64,000 nucleotides of DNA. Origin: Niebla homalea (taxonomy: Eukaryota > Ascomycota > Lecanoromycetes > Lecanorales > Ramalinaceae). The notes under the pieces were generated by a model. That model worked only from the letters and a program-made list of their open reading frames with translations, was not told where the DNA came from and searched no databases. Location: assembly GCA_019925105.1 (NCBI GenBank), contig JAHGAU010000020.1:682001-746000 (forward strand), in the 5' to 3' direction. This document shows positions 32,119-43,712 of this stretch, one piece after another. How positions within the stretch are numbered: position 1 is the first letter of the stretch; every line of letters starts with the position of its first letter. A program made the translations under genes and the position numbers.

Positions 32119-33411
32119 ATGCTCGCACCCAACCTTGACTACTTATTTCTCACGCTCATCACCACAACAAACGCGATCCGCATCGCCCGCGTCATGCCAA
32201 CCCCCTCGAACAACCCAGCCCTCATGCACCGGCATGACGCGTACGTAAATCAGAAAGTCTACAACGATCCACACAACATCCTGAATCACGACGCATGGTA
32301 CCTGCGTCATGCGCGGATCAACCAGACCTTATTAGATCCACTCGTCCAGACGAATGAGACGAGGGCCGTTGAGGTCTTCGCTACTTCTACTCCTCAAAAC
32401 CCAAGCGGGACAGCGAACTCGGCGAATCCGATCTTAACATTAAAGGCGGCAGGTACGATCAAAGCAGCTATCAACAAGATGGCTACTCCATCTACCACCG
32501 TGGCATCTAACATCAGCGACTTGATTAAGGCACTTGGCATGACTGAAGCATTGGTGACCTCAAACAAAGACGAAGATGATTGGGATGATCAAACGAACGC
32601 AGCATGCATTGAAGCATTGCAAGCCTCTCAAGCCGATGCAGCAAGCTCATCGGGTATGGCTGCATGCTACAACGTCAAGAGCTTGAATGACACCATTGGA
32701 TCTTTTGAAGCAGAAGTGCGACTCTACCAAGTCTCAGAACCAAGCGCGCAGTGGAATGAAGGGGCTTTAGAAGGGCTGAGCCTTGGACTGAATTACGCAA
32801 ACGCTACCGTTAGAAGTAGCCCTGCAAGGAAGATGAGGCGTGAAAGCGTGGACGAGCGGCCAACGCAGGAACCTGAAATGGAGAAGCAGACCCTGGAAAG
32901 GCGCTCCCCAAGGCTCAAACCGCGCCGATTGGAAATGCTTGAGCTGGAAGGGCAAGTGGACTATGAAGCGGTCCCTGCACTTCGGAACATGTAAGGACAC
33001 ATCTTGATTTAGTCTTCAGTGCTAACAGCTCCGTCCAGGCAAGTCGCTTTCTCGATACTCAGCCCCAAGATGATGCTTTCAGGAACAGTCCCTGGAGGAT
33101 CGCTCGTCTCGGCGGCTCTCTCCCTGCAAGACGCTTCCTTTGTCAATGGGCTTTTCAAGAACGCAAATGCCACATACCCTATCACAAAAGAATCTTCTAA
33201 CGATGAAGGAGGAGACCTTTGGGCATACATCTCGGCCACCAACACGTTCACCAGAACCCCCACAGGACTCATCCTCACCAGCATTTGGATCATACTGGTC
33301 ACCATCATATGGGCATCTGAGTTGCTCATCCGGGTGAGGATCAGAGGCAGATACCGACAAGCCGTCAAAGAAGACCGAGCTTGTAGACCGAGCATCATCA
33401 GCTGGAATTAA
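32119..33411 (+). CDS. Type I membrane glycoprotein of unknown function
   Basis: Two exons, 32119..32990 and 33039..33411, about 414 aa. The start at 32119 (MLAPNLDYLFLTLITTTNA) gives an N-terminal hydrophobic signal-like segment (residues 1-22). The large lumenal/extracellular part has several N-glycosylation sequons (NQT, NET, NIS, NDT, NAT) and few cysteines. One transmembrane helix lies at about 366-388 (TGLILTSIWIILVTIIWA), followed by a short basic cytosolic tail (RVRIRGRYRQ). The overall plan (signal, ectodomain, single TM, short tail) recalls ER/Golgi or vacuolar accessory subunits, but I recognise no family. The splice at ATG TAAG/CAG joins frames exactly. Confidence 0.7.
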
Positions 33412-34355
33412 CAACGTATTGAACACACAATCGTGACTTCATCGACGAGATACAAACTTTTGTGGTCTTCAACCACGAGAACATCGTACGGCATTCGAAC
33501 ATATGAAGCGAAGGAAGGCTGAAACTACGAGCATATGTGGCATTTGAGTGCATGCAAGAGCGAACATTTGATAGGATAAGGAAAAGACCCTTAATAGAAA
33601 ACCTATCACCCCACAGTTTCTGGGGCAACGTACGGAGATAGATACATGAGCAAGATGCAAGACCCTTTGAATCCTTGTCGATATGTAACCAACCAAGCCT
33701 CTGAATTGTGGAGATGAGGTCGTACTGATATCCACTTTCTGGCGGGACTGCCCGTAAGAACTAAGAAGCCACAAAATTATACCGTGGCACGGACACCTAG
33801 AGCTCACACATACAGCCAAGCGAACCTAATACATGTGTGATACTCGTAACCCTCAGTCCACCTCTAAGTTATAAGGCGGTGACACACATCATTGAGGCGG
33901 TGTAGCAATAGCCTAGCCAGCCATCCCCCAACGTTTCATAATCAAGCCCGGGATTGGCGGTTTGACCGTGTTATCGAGGCCACGCTAACCGTCTTCGGCG
34001 TTTAGCCCCGAAAAAATAAAAAAAATTCTAAATTTCCAGCTGCCACAAAAATTTGTTAAATCGCACAACCAAAACTCGGTCTCCTTCCTTCATATTTCTT
34101 ACAACAAACTCCTCCCCCCTCTCCCTCTCCTCTCTGTTCACAGCATTCTATAGATCTCAGTCGATAGACCGCTACCTGCCTTTGCGGAAGGATAGATCGA
34201 AGAGTCACTTATAGAGCGCAGATAAGAATTCCCTCTGCGTGGGCTCTTTGTTGTACGAAGATACCCCATTCAGTTTCGTCAGCTCGATCTCACATCGAGT
34301 AACGCATCAACTCCTACCCATTACACCCCATCCCCTACTCTAATCATCTTCGAGA
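33412..34355. other. Spacer upstream of eEF3
   Basis: Contains 3' flank of the membrane-protein gene and the eEF3 promoter and leader (listed separately). No ORF is supported. Confidence 0.5.
34078..34137 (+). promoter_or_regulatory. Pyrimidine-rich promoter tract of eEF3
   Basis: About 60 bp, mostly C and T (for example CTCCCCCCTCTCCCTCTCC), lying 220 nt before the start codon. CT-rich tracts just upstream of transcription starts are characteristic of highly expressed genes in filamentous fungi, which fits the gene downstream. Confidence 0.55.
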
Positions 34356-37300
34356 ATGCCTTCCATCATGGATGCTGCACCCACAAATGCCGCCACCACC
34401 AAGAGTGAAAACCAAAAGTCCGCTCAGGTACTCGATGAACTCCTTAATAAACTCACCATATCCAAGACTGCCGACGAGACGAGCGCGGCTGCTGGCAACC
34501 TCTCTGTTTTTATAAATGGGGACATTGAGGAGAAAGATGCACCCACAAAGTGAGTCCCTTATTGCCATGTTGCACAGGCGGATTCGGCATTTGCCACTGG
34601 CGCAGTCGACTTTGATCTTCATACAGGATCAAAGCAGTCGCTGATATTGTCTTTCTCAGAGCCGTTGAGGTCCTGAAAAAGCAACTGGCCAACAAGAAAG
34701 ATGCAGGTGCAAGAGAAAAAGGCCTGATCGCAATCCGCGATATTGCACAGCACTCCTCAGTCTCGCCACATGTCGAACCTTACCTTACTGTGCTCATGGC
34801 CCCAACCCTGACCGCTGTTGGCGATAAGATGACCCCCGTCAAGACCGCCGCACAGGCAGCAGCCCTTGCTATTACCAAAGCTATCAATCCTAATGCCGTC
34901 AAGGCTCTCCTCCCTGCCATCATCAACTCGATACGGACCGCTCAAAAATGGCCCGAGAAAATGACTTGCCTCCAATGTATCGAGGCTCTCGTCGACTCCG
35001 CACCAGCACAGCTAGCCTTCCGCGTACCAGACCTGATTCCAGTGGTTTCAGAAGCCATGTGGGATACAAAGGCCGAAGTCAAAAAGGCCGCATACGGTAC
35101 CATGGAGAAAGTCTGCAATCTGATCGTCAACAAGGATATCGACCGCTTCATTCCCGAGCTCATCAAGTGCATAGCCAAACCAGAAAATGTACCAGAGACG
35201 GTGCATTTACTGGGTGCTACGACTTTCGTCACGGATGTTCATGAACCGACTTTGGCCATCATGGTACCTCTACTTGACCGTGGCCTGAACGAGCGAGAAA
35301 CTGCCATCAAGCGGAAGTCCGCTGTCATTGTTGACAACATGTGCAAGCTTGTGGAAGACCCTAACATTGTGGCTTCTTTCTTGCCCAAGCTCATGCCAGC
35401 ACTCCAAAAGAACTTCGAGAACATGGCCGACCCTGAAGCTCGTGAGAAGACCAAGCAAGGTCTTGAAACGCTGGTCCGTGTAGGAAATGTGAAGGATGGA
35501 AAACTCCCCGAAGTTTCTCATGCAGGCGATATCTCGACCGTTTCCGCCATCTTGAAGCAGATCTTAGAACCCCAATACAAAGATTCAACTAACAAGTTCG
35601 GATCTGTCATTGACTACGTTTCCGCCATCGCTGGTCAGCTCATCGATGAAAAAGCGACCGACTCGATGAGCTGGGTCGAAAACACCTCTTCCTATCTGAC
35701 TGCTATTGTTGGTGAGAAAGATTCGAAAGATACTGCCGACGGGCTCCGAAAACGTGCTTCGCCAGGCGCGGTGGATGAGGCGGATTCGGAGGAGGATGAC
35801 GAGCAGGGCGAAGATCTCTGCAACTGCACATTCAATCTGGCCTATGGTGCCAAGATCCTGCTGAATCAAACACATCTCCGGCTCAAGCGCGGTCAGCGCT
35901 ATGGTCTGCTTGGTCCCAACGGTTCTGGGAAGTCGACCCTTATGCGGGCAATCAATAATGAGCAAGTCGAAGGTTTCCCCAAGAAGGACGAGGTCAAGAC
36001 TGTATTCGTCGAGCACGATCTTGACTCTGCAGATACCGAGCAGACAGTCATTGGCTGGACCATGAAGAAGCTTGCGGACGTTGGAATCACCACAGGTCAA
36101 TCTGACGTAGAGACTAAGCTTCAAGAATTCGGTTTCTTCAGGGAGCAGTTTGAAGGACCCATCACTGCTTTGTCCGGTGGCTGGAAGATGAAGTTGGCTC
36201 TGGCCCGTGCTGTATTTGAGGACCCTGACATTCTTCTCCTCGACGAGCCCACGAACCATTTGGACGTCAAGAACGTCAAGTGGCTCGAGGAGTATCTAAC
36301 CAACTCACCCTGTACCTCAATCATTGTGTCCCACGACAGCAAGTTCTTGAACAATGTCATTCAGCATGTCATTCACTACGAGCGATACAAGCTGCATAGA
36401 TATCGTGGCAACTTGGAGCAATTCGTCAAGAAGGTTCCTTCAGCTAAGTCATACTACGAGCTCAGTGCGTCAGAAATGGAGTTCAGCTTTCCCGAACCAG
36501 GTTTCCTCGAGGGTGTCAAGACCAAGGCCAAGGCCATTGTTCGCGTCAACAACATGACCTTCCAATACCCAGGCACATCGAAGCCTCAAATATCAGATAT
36601 CACTTTCCAGTGTTCCCTCGGCTCTCGCATCGCTGTCATTGGGCCCAATGGTGCCGGCAAATCTACACTTATCAACGTCCTCACCGGTGAGTTGATCCCA
36701 ACTACTGGTGATGTCTACACCCACGAAAACATCCGAATCGCATACATTAAACAGCACGCCTTCGCACACATTGACCACCACCTCGACAAAACACCATCAG
36801 AGTACATCCAATGGCGTTTCCAGACGGGAGAAGACCGTGAAACCATGGACCGCGCCAACAAGATTGTCACCGATGAGGACGAGAAAGCCATGGACAAGAT
36901 TTACAAAATCGACGGCACCCAACGACGAGTTATCGGTATCCATTCACGGAGAAAGTTCAAGAATTCCTACGAATATGAGTGCTCTTTCGTTCTGGGTGAT
37001 AACGTAGGCCAAAAGAACGAGAAGTGGACTCCAATGATGACTGCCGACAACGCGTGGATCCCGAGAACGGAGATTCTGGTTTCGCACGGCAAGATGGTTG
37101 CGGATGTCGATCAGAAGGAAGCCCTTGCAAGTGGACAATTCCGTCCTTTAGTGAGGAAGGAAATCGAGCAGCACTGCGCCAACTTTGGTCTCGATGCCGA
37201 ATTGGTTTCGCACTCGCGGATGCGTGGTCTTTCTGGTGGGCAGCGTGTCAAGGTCGTCCTTGCGGCTTGCTCATGGCAGCGCCCGCATTTGATCGTCTTG

Positions 37301-37734
37301 GATGAACCGACCAATTATCTGGATCGCGACTCGCTAGGCGCTCTTTCCAAAGCCCTGAAGAGCTTCGCGGGTGGCGTGATCATCATCACTCACTCTGCTG
37401 AATTCACCGAGAATCTGACTGAAGAAGTAAGCTCTACTGCCCTTTGACACCCCACACTTTGTCCTGTAACAGCTGCTAATACAACTTGCTCCAGGTCTGG
37501 GCAGTCATGGACGGTAAGATGACACCATCCGGCCACAATTGGGTCAGCGGCCAAGGAACCGGCCCTCGCCTGAAGGAAGACGGCGAGGAGGAGGAACGCT
37601 TCGACGCCATGGGCAACAAGATCGACTCCACCAAGAAAAAGGCCAAACTCTCGTCGGCGGAGCTCCGAAAGAAGAAGAAGGAGCGGATGGCCAAGCGGAA
37701 GGCTGGGATTGAGGTCTTCTCCGATGAGGATTAG
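34356..37734 (+). CDS. YEF3: Elongation factor 3 (eEF3), ABC-F ATPase
   Basis: Fungal-specific ribosome-associated ATPase that helps release deacylated tRNA from the E site during elongation. Exons 34356..34549, 34627..37426 and 37495..37734; about 1077 aa (yeast 1044). Domains in order: N-terminal HEAT repeats (about residues 70-340), helical domain, ABC1 with Walker [10 protein letters not shown] near 493 and signature [14 protein letters not shown] with [11 protein letters not shown], and ABC2 with GPNGAGKST near 736. A chromodomain-like insertion (around [22 protein letters not shown]) lies inside ABC2, followed by [13 protein letters not shown] and [10 protein letters not shown] Lys-rich tail ([13 protein letters not shown]) ends in acidic residues. 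Codon choice is visibly more biased to C-ending codons than in neighbours, as expected for an abundant protein. No defects. Confidence 0.96.
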
Positions 37735-38370
37735 ATGAATTTTTTTGCCATGGAGTCAACGAAAACAGATCAGCACCGCGAGGCGACGAGCTAAGGACCC
37801 AAGGGCTTGGGCTCTTCAAGAAATGAAGCGACACGCGACGGGCAAGGGAGCAACGCAAAATGATGAAGGGCGGTAATGACGGTCAAGTCTCGAGGCGTTG
37901 TTTGAGCGGAGGATATCCCAGGGTGAAAACGGTTTGCACGTCCTGCGAGTCTTTTCTTCCAGATTCGCGGCATCATCATCTATATCACTAGCGACTTACT
38001 TAGATTAAGATTCCTACATAGAGTGATAGAACATCCATATCCTTATCGAACCACCTTGGTCTCTTCAGTTTTGCATGTTGATTTCCTTCTCCATGATTTG
38101 AACCGGTTGCCCCAATGATCTACCAACGTTTCCGCATGAGATGACCAGAAAAGACTACAGCTTGCAATGGGAAATCCCCTGCTTGTCCTACCATCCTTTC
38201 CATCGCCTGCATCATTACCTCCCATAACGCATCTCATACCCTCCCTCCCCAGCTCCCCAAGGAAGACCTCTCACCACCCTCCCGAATCAGCATCCCTCTC
38301 ACTCACTCACTCACTCACTCTTTTACCCATCCATCACACCCACACCCTCACAACACCTCCAATCCATCCT

Positions 38371-38407
<37 letters not shown>

Positions 38408-39062
38408 AACACAAAAGCGATCTAGGAGATGTTTTTGCCTATACATACGAGTGGCGTAGACATGGATTTACATTAAGATGACGGGCTTTCCACAGCGCGT
38501 CTACCCACAGGATTCTTTTGATATAAAGCGTCACAGAACGTGGTTACTAATCGTTGAGATTTGTGAACTGGTCTTTACGAATCGAGGACCCACTGTGTCT
38601 CCGCAGGGACGGCTATGGTCAATAAATTTTCAAGAGAACACTGTGTGGAAAAGGGGGCACACGCGAGATGATGTCAGCGGCCCTTTGATGTGCAAGATAA
38701 GGGTGGCGATGCGACATAAGCACAGGCCACCTCTACGGAGACGCACGGAATCATGAAGAACGTGCTGATCTCTGGTCAGAAGTCTTGGAGCGCTGCCTGG
38801 GGATGTGACTTTACTTTTGCTTCGTAATGATGATAATTGCAAGTGCTACTGTCACCGCCAGCTCTGGTGTCTCGCATCGAACACGGATGGCCTAGGTAAG
38901 CTGAATCCATACCGTGCAAAGGCCTGGTGTCCTTCAAGTCCTCCTCCATTCTTCGTACAGATTACGTCCTGACTTGGTTCCTACAGCATCGGACACGATC
39001 GACACCTTCGCCTGACTTCTCCCCCTGGAAACCATCCAAAGTCGCCCACACCTGCCTATCGG
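37735..39062. other. Spacer with microsatellites
   Basis: 3' flank of eEF3, then low-complexity C/T- and CA-rich sequence (38290-38410). Small ORFs here follow the repeats and are not called. Confidence 0.5.
38298..38407. repeat. (TCAC)n and (TC)n(AC)n microsatellites
   Basis: TCAC array at 38298-38320 (about five to six units), and compound TC then AC dinucleotide array at 38370-38407. Confidence 0.92.
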
Positions 39063-39263
39063 ATGTCTTCTGCGATGCGCCTCCGGGCTCGTGATTCCCT
39101 TAGCACCGGCAGCGAAGTCGGGTCTATCATTGGAGGTGTATTCGGCGGGCTGGCGTTATTGGTAGCCGTCGTCGGGGTGGTGATAGTTATCAGATACAGG
39201 CGCGAAGATGAAGCGCGGAGAAAGAACGGATGGTTTAAGATGCTGTGGCCGTGGCGAAGGTAG
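39063..39263 (+). CDS. Possible small single-pass membrane protein (66 aa)
   Basis: ATG ORF of 66 codons. A short polar N-terminus is followed by a Gly/Val/Ile-rich helix (IIGGVFGGLALLVAVVGVVIV, about residues 22-42) and then a strongly positive stop-transfer tail (RYRREDEARRK). This looks like the TM plus cytosolic end of fungal cell-surface proteins, so it could be the last exon of a longer gene whose upstream exons I could not find. It could also be an independent microprotein. Confidence 0.4.
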   Translation: MSSAMRLRARDSLSTGSEVGSIIGGVFGGLALLVAVVGVVIVIRYRREDEARRKNGWFKMLWPWRR

Positions 39264-40748
39264 CCGAGGCGCAACGTTTGAGCTGTCAGTGCAGGGTTTC
39301 GCATATACCACCACGTCTTGCGTGCGGGGAGACCTAATGAGGTGATGGGTAGTGTGATTTCAGTCAGTCCAGGCAACTCAGAATCCAGCCCGGCCGGCAC
39401 GGTCTGGCTTTCTGGAAAGCAGAAATACCGCTTGAAAGGCCTTTTACCTTATATGGAAAGCTTTGAGTCGGACATCAATGAGCTGGTAATAGCAGCCACA
39501 CGTACACAGGCCCTGGAGGACTGAAGGATGACGTGGCTGATCCATTGCAACTGTGCATACCAAACCTCTGCGGTGGACTTCTTCTCCTCGCAGATGATTG
39601 CCTGAGACTTGGTGACAGGGATGACATGGTGGAGGATGATTGATCTTTACGTTTTGGGTGATCGAATGGCAATTGCGTGGAAGTAGTGTGCAACAACACC
39701 CGCGGGTTGGAATAGAAAGAAGTTTAGACAGATGGTGAGTGGATGAATGCATTTTCACTTGAGTTATTCCTTACCATGAGCCTCTGCAAGAACACGCTTT
39801 GAATGACTACAAAGATCTGAGAAGTTATTGGCATGCGATCGTGCAAGATTCATTCTGAGAACTTGTGAGTTGCAACCTTTCAGCGGCTTAGAAACGCAAT
39901 TTCAAAGAGATGAATTGATGTGAGATGCGAGCTGGGAACTGTTCGTGCGAGAGATGGGCCGTTCCAGCATCCTGAACCTAATCATTTACCTTGACGAATA
40001 TAAAAAGAGAACTCGGTGACTCCAGGATGGTTCGCTGGAATGGATTGTTATACCCATAACACCCACTTTCTGCACCACACTGACCTGTTATTGTCGAGCT
40101 CCACCAGAAGCTTGTAATTTAAATAGATTACACGAACCAACTCAAAACCACTGGTGGGACTATCCTAATGTGGTTAATCTGGTACAAAAGCCAGTCTGGT
40201 GTGCAGAAGCTGGTTTTTGACCCGGACTTCTCATCGTCGGGCTGAAAAACGCTCGCAAGAACTTATTACTCATGGGGAATTTCTCTGGAATCTCTTGGCA
40301 TTAGAGAAATATTTCCTACCCGCAAATTGTAGTATCTTCGGAACAATTCCACTCTCAACATTCTCAATACCCTTATTCCAACTGCTTATGTCCCCACAAT
40401 CGGTCGAAATGGACCTATAAAGGGTCCAAAGATTCTTGTATTGTGACCCAGTCATATATACTTCGAAAAAACCCTAAAGAGGAATTTGCGGTGTTGAGGA
40501 GTTGACAAGTACGTGGGTGAAGAAAGATTGCAATGCCAAGAGATTCCGGAGAACTCCGCCCATGAGTAATTCAACAAAATTTAAATAGCCTGAGAGATGT
40601 CAAGTCTGTTCCACAAAGCATACTCTAATGTCGCCAGAACCCATCTGCTGCCTTCAATTGGTGCGATGAATTCGTCCAATCGGTTCAAACTTCTTGAATG
40701 AATGCCTATCACGACATATAGGACCACCGGGTATACAAACAAGATGGG
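39264..40748. other. Spacer, no gene seen
   Basis: About 1.5 kb before the HET gene. Only short conflicting ORFs (up to about 104 codons) without domains; no repeats of note. Confidence 0.45.
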
Positions 40749-42452
40749 ATGCGCTTACTCAACACATCCAGCTATAAGGTTCAAGAATTTGCCCAAGATG
40801 CAGTCCCTCGATACGCCATTCTGTCTCATACATGGGGACATGACGAGGTCTCTTTCGCGGATATAGAAGATGGCACCGCCAAGAAGAAGCAAGCTTATGG
40901 CAAGATCCTTATGGCCTGTGCACAAGCACTTTGCGACGACCATCAATGGTTGTGGGTCGACACCTGCTGCATTGACAAGAAAAGTAGTGCTGAATTGTCA
41001 GAGGCTATTAATTCTATGTATGCTTGGTACGGGCAAGCCGCGATATGCTATGCCTATCTTTCCGATGTCCAGAGCGATACCTTTATTACGAATAGTAGGT
41101 GGTTTACACGGGGATGGACTCTGCAAGAGCTCCTCGCTCCTCGGCATGTGCGCTTCTACTCACGCGAATGGCTCACACTTGGCACTAAGCACAACCTTGC
41201 TCATACCATTGCGAAGATCACAGGAATTAGTGAGCAGATCCTCACGGGCGCTGAGAGCATTCATGCTGCAAGCACTGCAAGAAAGATGTCTTGGGCTTCG
41301 GGGAGGGCTACGACGAGAAAAGAAGACATCGCGTACTGTCTGATGGGTATCTTCGACGTGAATATGCCACTGCTTTACGGAGAAGGAGACAAGGCCTTCA
41401 TCAGGCTCCAGGAAGAGATTCTGAAAGTCTCTGATGATCAGTCTATATTCACATGGAGGGAACCCAGCTCCAATAACCCAAACAGCACGGAAACTCAACG
41501 CGGCTTGCTTGCCAAATCACCCGCCTGGTTTATGACAACGGGTTCTATCTTCCCTTATCGTAAATGGAGACAAAGCGCGCCTTTCTCGGTAAGCAATAGG
41601 GGCCTTTCCATCGAGGTGCCTTTGCAGTTCCTCGTGGATGCAGCTTTATACACTGCAGCTCTTGATTGCCCACCATCGCCGGACCAGGACGGATTCATTG
41701 GCATCTACCTTGCGCCAATCAGTAGCGACGATAATCATTTTACTCGAGTAAGGACCCACGAGCTTTGCTCAATTACTTCTCTCGGCGAGCTGCGGACCAT
41801 ACATGTACGCCAGGAGATACCACTCCAGATAAATATAAAACCCAATGTATATCCGTACCATGTCCTCCAAGTCCGAAAGGTAACCTTGGTCGACACGACT
41901 TATACCCTAGATCACATCTTGTGCCCAGAAAGTTCACGAATTCCAGCGCATTGGCCAGAGCTCAAGGGATCATCTGCTGGAGTGGATGCACTGCCTCCAG
42001 GTCTTTTGAGTAGCTACAAGATAAGCAAGGCAGACAACGAACTAGCAGTAGCACTCGTTTTCAAGCGGTTCGACGGTGAAAAGCTTTTCGTGCTGATGGG
42101 CTCTGCGACCGACTATGAGGTCGGCTTCGACGTCGTTGGGGAACATCAAATAAAACCTTTTCGAGACGCCGATGAGTTTGAAGAACTTCGGCATCTCCAA
42201 AAGATATTCAAGCCCTGGGAGGATACTACTAAGGTTCTGACTGAGATGTCAGTGGAAGGCTTTCGGGTCGATGTTCGCCAATACACGAGAGTACAGAACG
42301 GGGTCAAATATTATCTGATTCACATTGAAATTGATAGTCACTCAGAGTTGAGACCTGAGAAAGCTAGGGGCTCACCAGTGGGTGTCATTACTGACTTCTA
42401 CGCCAACTTGCCACCATCTTTACCGGCATTCTACCACGTCAATACGATATAA
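40749..42452 (+). CDS. HET-domain protein (heterokaryon-incompatibility-like)
   Basis: Single-exon 567-aa protein. The first 250 residues are a HET domain: YAILSHTWG at 22-30, then DEVSF, WLWVDTCCIDK (about 67-77), INSMYAWYGQAAICYAYLSDV (about 87-107), and SRWFTRGWTLQELLAPRHV (about 116-134) with a later EDIAYCLMGIFDVNMPLLYGEG. This is the layout of proteins such as HET-E-like and many orphan HET proteins that trigger programmed death on non-self recognition. The last 300 residues show no recognisable NACHT, ankyrin or WD repeats. It has long spacers on both sides and no paired partner visible. Whether it acts in incompatibility is inferred from the domain. Confidence 0.9.
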   Translation: MRLLNTSSYKVQEFAQDAVPRYAILSHTWGHDEVSFADIEDGTAKKKQAYGKILMACAQALCDDHQWLWVDTCCIDKKSSAELSEAINSMYAWYGQAAICYAYLSDVQSDTFITNSRWFTRGWTLQELLAPRHVRFYSREWLTLGTKHNLAHTIAKITGISEQILTGAESIHAASTARKMSWASGRATTRKEDIAYCLMGIFDVNMPLLYGEGDKAFIRLQEEILKVSDDQSIFTWREPSSNNPNSTETQRGLLAKSPAWFMTTGSIFPYRKWRQSAPFSVSNRGLSIEVPLQFLVDAALYTAALDCPPSPDQDGFIGIYLAPISSDDNHFTRVRTHELCSITSLGELRTIHVRQEIPLQINIKPNVYPYHVLQVRKVTLVDTTYTLDHILCPESSRIPAHWPELKGSSAGVDALPPGLLSSYKISKADNELAVALVFKRFDGEKLFVLMGSATDYEVGFDVVGEHQIKPFRDADEFEELRHLQKIFKPWEDTTKVLTEMSVEGFRVDVRQYTRVQNGVKYYLIHIEIDSHSELRPEKARGSPVGVITDFYANLPPSLPAFYHVNTI

Positions 42453-43712
42453 TTGCTCTAGACATTCTGATTAGGACAATATTTACCGCGTGAAGAGTCC
42501 GCGGTATGAACCGAAGCATATTTGACATTACATATATTGGGCAATATGGCTGCAAAGGTGATTTTCGGTAACAATCACAGGTCGTGGGGTTAAATTTACT
42601 CAACATTTGGCGTGGAAGTCAGTAATGACACCCCCTGGTAGGCTAATGATGAACGACACTTCCGTCATACTTCCTGATTGTTGGGCCTTGCGAGACGGCC
42701 ACCCGTTCTGACTTTCCATCCTGGTCTCTCGAGAGCATCTGCTCATGAGACAGAGCCACGTACGGACCTGCTACGCAACTGCCTCAGTCACACTAGCGTA
42801 CTGCTATATTGCAACCTCGGGATATGAAATCACCTCCGCAGCGTGCCCTCTCCATGAGCCAGCATCCTGTTCATCATTCACAACTATCCCAAAAGGACAA
42901 TGAACCGTATCTTCCAAAACAAACTCCACCATTCCATATACATATATGTATTATCGACATACAGCTCCCTCTACAATCTTCCACAATTTTCCCAATGCTA
43001 CTGAAACGTGTCTCCCGGTGGCGAAGCCCACGCAACAACAACAACAACGACAACAACAACGCTGTACTGTAACACTCCACAACCGTTCAAGCCTATCAGC
43101 GATTCGAAATTCCTACGCTTTTGCTGGCTCAATAGCCCCGATCTAGCCTCTCTTCTGCAGGTATTCCAAAAAAGATGATGAAAAGAGTGAAGAAAATCGA
43201 TCATGATCCCGCTGCGGCCAAGATCAACGGGATCGTTGGAAAAAAAGTTTCCCCTTCTCTCTCTCACTCACTCACAGACGACGACGTATGTGATGAATAC
43301 AGAAAACGCGGATTCAACAACCTCGTGGTGGTACTCGTTAGAAAAGGGGCGGAGGAAACCCCGACATGAATGGCACGTATCGTGTATGCAATTTGGAGTC
43401 ATTCACGCACACACGCACTTTTCTGAGCCATTGCCCTGATGCTACCTATTCCAACAATCTTCTTTCCCGCAATCCAGAATCGTGCTCATGAATTCGTAAA
43501 ACGCCCGCACGCATGCTGATGAACAGATTCTATGATCTCCCAACATCCTCGTCTCCCTCCATTCCGCTCCTGATCGGCCATTCCTGTCACGGCCATACAA
43601 TACACGATCGCGTTTCCCAGTCTACACTCGCATTCACCAAACCCTTCCCAAGGACGCATCCTTGCGCCCCCACCCCCCCCCTTTCCCTCTCCAGCTCCCC
43701 CGATACCACTCT
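42453..43712. other. Spacer between HET gene and AAA ATPase 3' end
   Basis: Holds a CAA-type microsatellite at 43033-43060 and short low-complexity patches. The long antisense frames that begin near 43486 are composition artefacts of the GC-rich ATPase exon. Confidence 0.5.
43033..43060. repeat. (CAA)n microsatellite
   Basis: About nine CAA/ACA units with one CGA interruption, non-coding. Confidence 0.88.
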
